Shown here one piece after another: positions 58,576 to 64,000 of a stretch of 64,000 nucleotides of DNA (positions within the stretch are counted from its first letter, which is position 1; each line of letters opens with the position of its first letter). The stretch covers positions 1 to 64,000 of the forward strand of contig CALKFF010000002.1 of assembly GCA_938084585.1 (NCBI GenBank), given 5' to 3'. Both the position numbers and the translations under genes were made by a program. Below the pieces are notes generated by a model. The model was given only the letters and a program-made list of their open reading frames with translations. It ran no database searches and was not told the DNA's origin. The stretch is from an uncultured Flavobacteriales bacterium. GTDB lineage: Bacteria; Bacteroidota; Bacteroidia; Flavobacteriales_D; Sanyastnellaceae.

Positions 58576-59094
58576 TCAATCGCTTCCCGGGAACCACGCT
58601 TGGCGTCCGCCTGTGGAAACGACGGTCCACACACCCGCCCGTTTGCCCACGGTGAAATCCACCTCGAACGGCATGCACAACGGCTCCAGCACGAAGAACA
58701 CCTGGCCCTTGGCTTCAAAATCGCGGCCGGAGGTCGCGCGCACCGGATAGCGCATCTCGGTGTCTTGGCGAAGCACACGGATGTCCAACTGCGAGAAATG
58801 CTCCACTTCCCAGGTGGACTCGGGGCGCTCCATCAACTCCCCCGCAGGCATGAGCAACGGCAGATCCAAAAAACGCACGTCCACCTTGCCAAACATGCTG
58901 TCGGTGGAGTGCGTGGACACCACCCAATCTTCCGCTTGAAACAGGTCGAGGTTGATCACCAGCGTGGCATCTTCCCCTCCCGTCGCCCCCTCAACCTCGA
59001 ACGCCAAGCCAAACGGCAAATCTTGGGCATGGGCCAGACGGTTGGACAACAGTCCTACGCAGAGAATCACTCCAAACACAACCATGCGGCGCAT
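58576..59094 (-). CDS. Exported protein, possibly DsbD N-terminal-like
   Basis: 172 residues with a signal peptide (MRRMVVFGVILCVGLLSNRLAHA split at about 23). The mature part is beta-rich (FGLAFEVEGATGGED, DWVVSTHSTDSMFGKVDV) and ends with GQVFFVLEPLCMPFEVDFTV, reminiscent of the DsbD alpha domain; but only one of the usual two Cys is present (EPLCMPF), so redox activity as in DsbD is not supported. The TAA stop of the upstream fasciclin gene lies inside its -7-like box TAACTTGG. Confidence 0.6.
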   Translation of the reverse strand: MRRMVVFGVILCVGLLSNRLAHAQDLPFGLAFEVEGATGGEDATLVINLDLFQAEDWVVSTHSTDSMFGKVDVRFLDLPLLMPAGELMERPESTWEVEHFSQLDIRVLRQDTEMRYPVRATSGRDFEAKGQVFFVLEPLCMPFEVDFTVGKRAGVWTVVSTGGRQAWFPGSD

Positions 59095-59098
59095 GGCG

Positions 59099-59106
59099 CC
59101 AAGTTA
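59099..59106 (-). promoter_or_regulatory. -7-like box for the DsbD-alpha-like gene, leaderless spacing
   Basis: TAACTTGG on the minus strand, 4 bases before the ATG at 59094; its first three bases are the stop codon of the upstream gene, so it could be coincidental. Confidence 0.35.
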
Positions 59107-61251
59107 CCTCAAGACCCAGCGAGTCGTGCCCGACGAGGTGCCGCGCACTTGTTCCCATTGGATCAAATACACCCCAGACGCCAACTCCCCGGGACGCACC
59201 GGGGAACCCGAATCCTGCTGGATGCCCGACCACAACACCTCGCCTTGGAGGCTGGACAACGTGACCTTCAGCGCTCCCAAGCCCTGCCCCTGCAAAGTGA
59301 AAGCCGGAGCGTCGGACGGATTGGGGCGAAGCGTCACGCCCTTCGCAGGTTCCCTGTCGTCCACCCCACTCGTGGCCGGACAGGGAAACACGTTGACCAA
59401 GTTGCCCGGCGTTTGCTCGAAGGAACTTTCGTCCACCAGCACCTCCCCATCCAGCCCACGGACGATGTAGCCGTTTTCCTGGGGGAAGTAGCTGCTCACG
59501 TAAATGAAGTCGAATTCATCCCCTTCCTGCACCGGCAGCGACACCTCAAACGGCCCTTGGCCATTGGGCAGGGTCAGCTCGTACGCGAATGCGTCGTTGA
59601 TGTACACTTTCAACGCACCGATGTCCCAGCCGTCTCCATAGTCATCCGTCATCTCCACCGTCAATTCTCCGCACACGTTGGTGGGTTCAGGCTGACACGC
59701 TTGCAGCCCAAAGGCAGGCGCCGGCCACGGGTTGACCCCAGACTGATGAACCAGGTTGTTTTCCCCGTCGTAGACCCTGAACGACTCGGACTGTCCGCCA
59801 TCGCCGTAGGCGTAGTAAACCACGTTCACTGGTTGTCCAACATCCACCCCGAAGAAATAATTCATCGAGGACCCATTGGGGAGGTAGATGAAGTCCTCCA
59901 CGGTCTCCCCCAATTGCAACTCCACGTAATGCTCGCCCCAGCCGGCACCGCCGGAGAGCAATTCCAAGCGCCACACCCCGCACGTGCCTTCCGGCGTGTC
60001 GATGTCTGGCGCCAACACGGCATCCAGCACATACACATGACCGTTGTACGTCTCGTGTCCTGCGCCCTGGATGTTCGCGTCCTCGATGGACCATGCCCCA
60101 GGCTCGCCCAAGACCTGCCCCACGTCGCCGTTGAGGTTGGTGAAGGTGAAGCCGTTGGTCAATTGGTTCGGGGCGATGGACGATTGGACGACGTGGTTTT
60201 GGACCAATTCGTACAAAACCTGAGAATTCATAAGGTCCGCCACCGACCAGCCTTGCTGTTCCATCAAGATTTCAAAGGCCAAATCCGTCGGCGCCCACAC
60301 CGTCCACGGTCCGGGCTCGCTGTAACTGTTGTCGATGAGCACCTGAAAACTCAAATCATCTTGAAGGCCCAACTGCTGGATGGCCAACCACAGGATGCCG
60401 TGCTCCTCACTCTCCTCAATCCAGCCCATGACGTGTTGGGTCGGCAAACCTTGAGGCGCAAGCACCGAATCCAGCACGTGCACGACGCCGTTGTCTGCGA
60501 CGTAATCGCCTGCAATCACCCGGGCCCCGTCCACAAAGGCGCCTTGGTCGTTGACGACAACAGGAAGGGTTTGTCCTTGCAACGTTTGAAGGGCCATGCC
60601 ATCTGCCAAATCTTCAGCCATGAGCGTGCCCGGCACCACATGGTATTGCATGATTTCGGTGAAATCGGGGATGTTCAGCATGTCGAATTGGCCCAAATTC
60701 ATGAAGTCCATGACGTCGGACACCGCTTGATCCGACGGGGCGAACAACGTGTGCGGGGTGAGGCTCGTCAACACCTCAGGCACAAATGCCTCGAACGCGT
60801 AGCCAGACTGCCAAAACGTGGGCTCTTCGCCAGCCTGGCTTGTCTGGTACAACAAATCGGCCAAGTCGAAGGCGTCCACCACAATTTCTGCCTGCATTCC
60901 CGCTTCGGCGTTGTACCCCACAGGGCAGTCGTAACGGTACACCCCCGGAATGTCGAACGTCACCACGCCCAAACACGTGCCCTCGATGGTGCCCTCAGCT
61001 TGGTCCAACGCGAACACTTCTGGGTTGCCAAAAGAGGCACCAGTCACCGTGCTGGAGTCTCCATTGACGCCGTGCAACCCCTCGATGTTGATGAATGCCA
61101 CCGTCTCCCCAGGCACCACCGTCAAGCTCGACGGGGTGAATTCGAAGTTGGTCACAATGACGTTGTGGTCGGCCTCGCACTGCGCCCATGCCACGGAGAC
61201 ATACACCGCCAAGGCCATGCCCCAAGAGAGTCGGAGAACACGTTGAATCAT
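59104..61251 (-). CDS. Secreted cupredoxin-fasciclin protein with T9SS tail
   Basis: 715 residues with a signal peptide (cut near 23). Residues ~25-125 are a plastocyanin-like domain (VTNFEFTPSSLTVVPGETV, YRYDCPVGYNAEAGM) in which the usual His after the Cys ligand is Asn. Two fasciclin (FAS1) domains follow at about 130-265 and 270-410 (TLFAPSDQAVSDVM, YHVVPGTLMAEDL; TVWAPTDLAFEIL, NHVVQSSIAPNQL). Beta-sandwich regions with DYGDGWDIG come next, then a T9SS sorting domain (LRPNPSDAPAFTL ... ASGVYLIQWEQ). It is probably a surface adhesion protein. A 23-base leader follows its -7-like box. Confidence 0.88.
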   Translation of the reverse strand: MIQRVLRLSWGMALAVYVSVAWAQCEADHNVIVTNFEFTPSSLTVVPGETVAFINIEGLHGVNGDSSTVTGASFGNPEVFALDQAEGTIEGTCLGVVTFDIPGVYRYDCPVGYNAEAGMQAEIVVDAFDLADLLYQTSQAGEEPTFWQSGYAFEAFVPEVLTSLTPHTLFAPSDQAVSDVMDFMNLGQFDMLNIPDFTEIMQYHVVPGTLMAEDLADGMALQTLQGQTLPVVVNDQGAFVDGARVIAGDYVADNGVVHVLDSVLAPQGLPTQHVMGWIEESEEHGILWLAIQQLGLQDDLSFQVLIDNSYSEPGPWTVWAPTDLAFEILMEQQGWSVADLMNSQVLYELVQNHVVQSSIAPNQLTNGFTFTNLNGDVGQVLGEPGAWSIEDANIQGAGHETYNGHVYVLDAVLAPDIDTPEGTCGVWRLELLSGGAGWGEHYVELQLGETVEDFIYLPNGSSMNYFFGVDVGQPVNVVYYAYGDGGQSESFRVYDGENNLVHQSGVNPWPAPAFGLQACQPEPTNVCGELTVEMTDDYGDGWDIGALKVYINDAFAYELTLPNGQGPFEVSLPVQEGDEFDFIYVSSYFPQENGYIVRGLDGEVLVDESSFEQTPGNLVNVFPCPATSGVDDREPAKGVTLRPNPSDAPAFTLQGQGLGALKVTLSSLQGEVLWSGIQQDSGSPVRPGELASGVYLIQWEQVRGTSSGTTRWVLR

Positions 61252-61274
61252 ACCCTTGCAACAACCTGGAGCGG

Positions 61275-61282
61275 CAAAGGTT
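61275..61282 (-). promoter_or_regulatory. -7-like box for the fasciclin-cupredoxin gene
   Basis: AACCTTTG on the minus strand, one mismatch to TAnnTTTG, with a 23-base leader to the ATG at 61251. Confidence 0.4.
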
Positions 61283-61290
61283 GCTTCCGA

Positions 61291-62118
61291 TCACCTCAGT
61301 CGCCGGACGAGTTCCACCAGGGCCACTTCCACTCCTCCGACAACTAAAGCCACGGCCGTGGCGGCCAAAGGGCTTGGCCACCCCTCAACCAGGTGGTGCA
61401 CAAGGTGCACATGATGGACGATCATGTCTCCGGCCACCAGAAGCAGTGCCACTGTGCCAAGCAAACCAATGGCCTTGATGACCCAAGGCAACGCGGCCAC
61501 CATCTGCCGTCCCAGCCCACGCAAAACGCGTTGCGGACGCTTCATAAGCGACAGCCCCAAGTCGTCCATCCGGACGAGGATCGCCACCAAACCGTACACC
61601 CCCACAGTGGCCAACAACGCGATGAGCACCACAACAGGAATCTGGACGGCGAGCGGCTCGTCCGCCACCGACGCCAAGGCCAAAAGCACGATTTCGATGG
61701 ACAGCACCACGTCCACGAGCAACGCGGCCCTGATTTTTTGGGCTTCAGGCAAGTTGGGTTTGTCGGCATGAGAAGAGGCACCCGCGGCATGAAGCTTGTG
61801 CCACACCTTCTCTGCCCCTTCGTAGGCCAAGAAGCCCGCGCCGCACAGCAACACCACATCCAAGGCGGAGGGCATCAAGGCATGAAGAAGAAAAGCGAGC
61901 GGGACGACGATGGCCTTGTTGAGCAGGGATCCCTTCCCAATGGCCCAGAGCACGGGCAACTCCCGAGAGGACTCAAAGCCGACTGCTTGCTCCGCGTTGA
62001 CTGCAAGATCGTCTCCGAGGATGCCAGCCGTTTCGGACATGGCGGTTTTGCTCGCAGCCGCCACATCGTCCATGAGCAAGGCGATGTCGTCCAGAAGTGC
62101 AAAAAAACCTGTGGCCAT
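61291..62118 (-). CDS. DUF808-family membrane protein
   Basis: 275 residues. The opening MATGFFALLDDIALLMDDV and the following AGILGDDLAVNAEQ and ELPVLWAIGKGSLLNK are diagnostic for DUF808 (YedI-like) inner membrane proteins, which have about five membrane segments. The function is unknown. It starts 26 bases after cysH on the same strand and has its own -7-like box 4 bases before the ATG. Confidence 0.9.
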   Translation of the reverse strand: MATGFFALLDDIALLMDDVAAASKTAMSETAGILGDDLAVNAEQAVGFESSRELPVLWAIGKGSLLNKAIVVPLAFLLHALMPSALDVVLLCGAGFLAYEGAEKVWHKLHAAGASSHADKPNLPEAQKIRAALLVDVVLSIEIVLLALASVADEPLAVQIPVVVLIALLATVGVYGLVAILVRMDDLGLSLMKRPQRVLRGLGRQMVAALPWVIKAIGLLGTVALLLVAGDMIVHHVHLVHHLVEGWPSPLAATAVALVVGGVEVALVELVRRLR

Positions 62119-62122
62119 GCCT

Positions 62123-62130
62123 CAAAGATG
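62123..62130 (-). promoter_or_regulatory. -7-like box for the DUF808 gene, leaderless spacing
   Basis: CATCTTTG on the minus strand, one mismatch to TAnnTTTG, 4 bases before the ATG at 62118. Confidence 0.45.
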
Positions 62131-62144
62131 GCCCATTCTGGGAA

Positions 62145-62831
62145 TCACCCTTTGTGCAAGCCGCACTCTTTGGTCGATTGCTCCCACCACCACCTTCCGG
62201 CGCGGGGGTGCTCGCCATCCAGCACCGCCCGGGTGCAAGGGGCGCAACCAATGGAAGGATAGCCCTTTCGGTGCAAGGGGTTGGTGGGGACGCTGTGGGA
62301 GTTGACGTAAGTGTCGAGGTCGCCGTCGGTCCAGTCCAGCAGTGGATTGTACTTCAGCTTGCCGGACATGGCGTCTCGCTCCAGGCGCGACAGCCCTGCA
62401 CGGTTGTCGCTTTGGGCACTCCTCAAGCCAGTCACCCACACCTCGGCGCCCTCGAGCGCACGGCGCAAGGGATCAATCTTGCGGATGCCACAGCACGACT
62501 TCCGGGCCTCGACCGATTTGAAGATGCTGGACATGCCTTGGCTGTTCACGAAGGCCTCCAACGACTCGGCCGCCGGGAAGTACGTCTCGAACTCCAACCC
62601 AGGGTACATCGCACGCGTGCGGTCCATCAAGTCGTAGGTCTCTTGGAACAGGCGCCCTGTGTCCAAGGTGACCACGCGCACAGGCAGTTCGTTTCGTGCA
62701 ATCAAGTCGGTCAAAGCCTGGTCCTCCAACCCCATGGATGTGGTGAACACCACTTTGCCTGGATGTTGGTCGCACAGGGCTTTCAACCCCACCACGGGGT
62801 CGGTGCCCACCGAAGGAAGCGCGTTGATCAT
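62145..62831 (-). CDS. cysH: Adenylyl-sulfate (APS/PAPS) reductase
   Basis: 228 residues. VVFTTSMGLEDQALTDL near the N-terminus, the catalytic ECGLH at the C-terminus and four Fe-S Cys (KSCCGIRKIDPL, IGCAPCTRA) identify a CysH with a 4Fe-4S cluster, which in this class favours APS over PAPS. It reduces activated sulfate to sulfite with thioredoxin. The Rrf2 regulator gene lies 47 bases upstream on the same strand. A -7 box ends 5 bases before the ATG. Confidence 0.94.
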   Translation of the reverse strand: MINALPSVGTDPVVGLKALCDQHPGKVVFTTSMGLEDQALTDLIARNELPVRVVTLDTGRLFQETYDLMDRTRAMYPGLEFETYFPAAESLEAFVNSQGMSSIFKSVEARKSCCGIRKIDPLRRALEGAEVWVTGLRSAQSDNRAGLSRLERDAMSGKLKYNPLLDWTDGDLDTYVNSHSVPTNPLHRKGYPSIGCAPCTRAVLDGEHPRAGRWWWEQSTKECGLHKG

Positions 62832-62836
62832 GGCGG

Positions 62837-62844
62837 CGAAAGTA
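62837..62844 (-). promoter_or_regulatory. -7 box for cysH, leaderless spacing
   Basis: TACTTTCG on the minus strand, 5 bases before the ATG at 62831, in the 47-base gap after the Rrf2 gene. Confidence 0.5.
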
Positions 62845-62878
62845 CGGGCCGCCTCTGAAACCTACAAAACCTATGGGA

Positions 62879-63337
62879 TTAATCTTGTTCAATCACCAGA
62901 TCCCACAAGGTGCGCTTCTCAAGCACCGCCAAATTGGCGTCCCGCACCTCGGCCATGATGTGGTGCAACCCGCATTGTTGCTCGTTGCATCCTTCGCATT
63001 TCTGGTAAAAGTTGAGGCTGACGCACGGGAGCTGGGCAATGGGGCCGTCGAGGATGCGGATGACTTGCGCCAAAGGAATGTCCTCCGGATGGCGACGCAA
63101 GAAATAACCCCCGCCTTTGCCCTTTTTGGAGTCCAGCACCCCTGCCCTCCTCAACTCCAAAAAAATGGACTCCAAAAACTTCACGCTCATTGGCTGGGTC
63201 TCCACGATGTCGCGGATGGAGATGGGCTTGGTTTCGGACGGCAACTCTCCCCCCGCGTGTTCACGGAACTGCGCGGAAGACTTCTCGACCATGACAGCCA
63301 AGGCCCGGAAGGCGTATTGCGCTTTTTTCGAGAGCAT
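62879..63337 (-). CDS. Rrf2-family transcriptional regulator
   Basis: 152 residues. The winged-helix domain (MLSKKAQYAFRAL, RDIVETQPMSVKFLESIF, GGYFLRRHPEDIPLAQVI) is typical of Rrf2/CymR/IscR. The C-terminal region carries Cys residues in CVSLNFYQKCEGCNEQQCGLHH, so a [2Fe-2S] cluster or thiol sensing is possible. Its place before cysH suggests control of sulfur assimilation. A -7-like box TAATTTGG ends 4 bases before the ATG. Confidence 0.92.
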   Translation of the reverse strand: MLSKKAQYAFRALAVMVEKSSAQFREHAGGELPSETKPISIRDIVETQPMSVKFLESIFLELRRAGVLDSKKGKGGGYFLRRHPEDIPLAQVIRILDGPIAQLPCVSLNFYQKCEGCNEQQCGLHHIMAEVRDANLAVLEKRTLWDLVIEQD

Positions 63338-63341
63338 GAGT

Positions 63342-63349
63342 CCAAATTA
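63342..63349 (-). promoter_or_regulatory. -7-like box for the Rrf2 gene, leaderless spacing
   Basis: TAATTTGG on the minus strand, one mismatch to TAnnTTTG, 4 bases before the ATG at 63337. Confidence 0.45.
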
Positions 63350-63362
63350 GCACCCACACCCC

Positions 63363-63386
63363 AAAAATCCCACCGGGTGGGTGGGA
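63363..63386 (-). terminator. Intrinsic terminator after the edge DEAD-box helicase gene
   Basis: On the minus strand TCCCACC-CACCC-GGTGGGA makes a 7-bp stem followed by TTTTTGGGG. Confidence 0.75.
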
Positions 63387-63396
63387 CCGCATTGAG

Positions 63397-64000
63397 TCAG
63401 TACCTGTTCTTCTTGCCCTTCACCCCAAATCCAGGACGACCAGAAGACTTGCCTTGCCACGGCGCTTCACCGCCTGGCTTGAAGCCGCCTTTTTTCTTGT
63501 GCTTCTTATTGGCCTTGCCTGCGCCCATGGGCTTGCCTGGCTTGGAATCTTCCCATTGGGGGGTTGATGTGCCGCCGCCGTGATGACCTTTGCTCTTGTA
63601 TGGCTTTTTGAAGGGCTTCTTGCGGAAGGGGCGCTTGCCTTGTCCGTCTTGGTCGCCCCAATCGCGTTTGGGCTTTCCGTGCGCAGATTGATTCAAATCC
63701 GCCTTCGTGCCGGTGTCCAACTTGCGAAGTTCCGTCAGCACGACCTGGCGAAGCAGCTCCTCCTTAGAGAGTTCGCCAAACAAGAGCGACATCTGCTCCC
63801 AAATCTCGTCCGGAATGCCGCGACCGACCGGCAAATCCAACACGCCCTTGCCCCACGTGGAGAGCCGGGCGTGAACGATCTCTTCAGGGTTCGGCACCAT
63901 GGCCTGGGTGAACTCGATGTCCAGCGTCCGCGACAACCGGTTGAGGTGCCCACGCTCTTTCACCCCCATCAAGGCCAATGAAATGCCCTTCTTGCCGGCG
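63397..64000 (-). CDS. DEAD-box RNA helicase, C-terminal part (cut by window edge)
   Basis: About 200 residues are visible; the frame stays open to the right edge, so the true start lies outside. The most upstream residues read AGKKGISLALMGVKERG, which corresponds to the region after the HRIGRTGRAG motif of DEAD-box helicases, followed by the helical extension (RLSRTLDIEFTQAMVPNPEE, GIPDEIWEQMSLLFGEL) and a Lys/Gly-rich tail (FRKKPFKKPYKSKGHHGGG) ending KGKKNRY. An apparent short frame inside it starting at TTG is not a separate gene. It is probably a CsdA/RhlE-like RNA helicase. Confidence 0.8.
   Translation of the reverse strand, partial: AGKKGISLALMGVKERGHLNRLSRTLDIEFTQAMVPNPEEIVHARLSTWGKGVLDLPVGRGIPDEIWEQMSLLFGELSKEELLRQVVLTELRKLDTGTKADLNQSAHGKPKRDWGDQDGQGKRPFRKKPFKKPYKSKGHHGGGTSTPQWEDSKPGKPMGAGKANKKHKKKGGFKPGGEAPWQGKSSGRPGFGVKGKKNRY

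Noticed and set aside
58471-61347. Very long plus-strand open frame (over 900 codons) antisense to the peptidase and fasciclin genes
   Set aside because: It is Arg/His/Val-rich with no domain or signal, and lies opposite clearly coding frames with recognised domains; GC-rich DNA produces such frames.
63397-63978. Separate 193-residue basic protein at the right edge
   Set aside because: The frame continues without a stop to the edge and the upstream residues match the end of a DEAD-box helicase core.
1-64000. tRNA, rRNA, insertion sequences, integrases or phage genes
   Set aside because: None recognised on either strand; coding density and gene types are chromosomal housekeeping and secretome.

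Overview
The window is a gene-dense, GC-rich stretch of a Bacteroidota chromosome, most likely a marine or freshwater Flavobacteriales relative. Four things point there: several secreted proteins end in type IX secretion (T9SS) sorting domains; others carry Cys-rich GCTD-x-x-ACNY repeats of a kind common in aquatic Bacteroidota; promoters match the Bacteroidota -7 box (TAnnTTTG); and Shine-Dalgarno sites are essentially absent. No rRNA, tRNA, CRISPR, insertion sequence or prophage gene was seen, and no gap between genes exceeds about 300 bases. I count 55 protein-coding genes, two of them cut by the window edges.

Layout. 1-5.6 kb: the N-terminal part of a GCTD-repeat secreted protein, an RRM RNA-binding protein and a giant M43 metalloprotease with 17 GCTD repeats. 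5.6-15.8 kb: RluA-type pseudouridine synthase, PlsC acyltransferase, secreted S8 protease, TonB-dependent receptor, a BNR-type lipoprotein, a helical protein with an HTH-like segment, and a nitroreductase. 15.8-22 kb: nupC-deoA nucleoside salvage, then a reprolysin-like metalloprotease translationally linked to a small upstream gene. 22-28.3 kb: a DEAD-box helicase with a long leader, and a MacAB-like ABC export operon on the opposite strand. 28.4-36.4 kb: MuiA-like protein, PLP decarboxylase, PEGA lipoprotein, typA, fatty acid desaturase, SdpI-like membrane protein. 36.5-39.8 kb: a four-gene run of lipoprotein, exported protein, ATP-grasp enzyme and class IV-type deacetylase. 39.8-47.2 kb: T9SS esterase, universal stress protein with beta-mannosidase, GreA-like factor, and carbonic anhydrase/small protein/SulP. 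47.3-51.4 kb: RluF-type enzyme, nitric oxide synthase coupled to an AIM24-like gene, purU, small lipoprotein. 51.4-64 kb: copper monooxygenase with redoxin, TlpA-like thioredoxin, a YciI-like/RibD-like/prolyl oligopeptidase run, a fasciclin-cupredoxin T9SS protein, DUF808, cysH, Rrf2 regulator, and the end of a second DEAD-box helicase.

Genes working together. The exported proteases, esterase, mannosidase and TonB receptor suit a polymer-degrading heterotroph. nupC-deoA imports and phosphorolyses nucleosides. Carbonic anhydrase beside SulP suggests inorganic carbon handling. Rrf2-cysH suggests regulated sulfur assimilation.

The most unusual signal is regulatory. At least 16 gene starts have a -7-like box ending exactly 4 or 5 bases before the ATG, which predicts leaderless mRNAs. 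A second class has leaders of 14-26 bases. Small genetic systems worth a second look are the NOS/AIM24 gene pair, the ATP-grasp/deacetylase cassette, and a modular secretome built from GCTD repeats, CGVCGGD repeats, a shared ~95-residue module and dockerin-like tails. Coordinates of promoter boxes and hairpins were counted by hand and may be off by a base.
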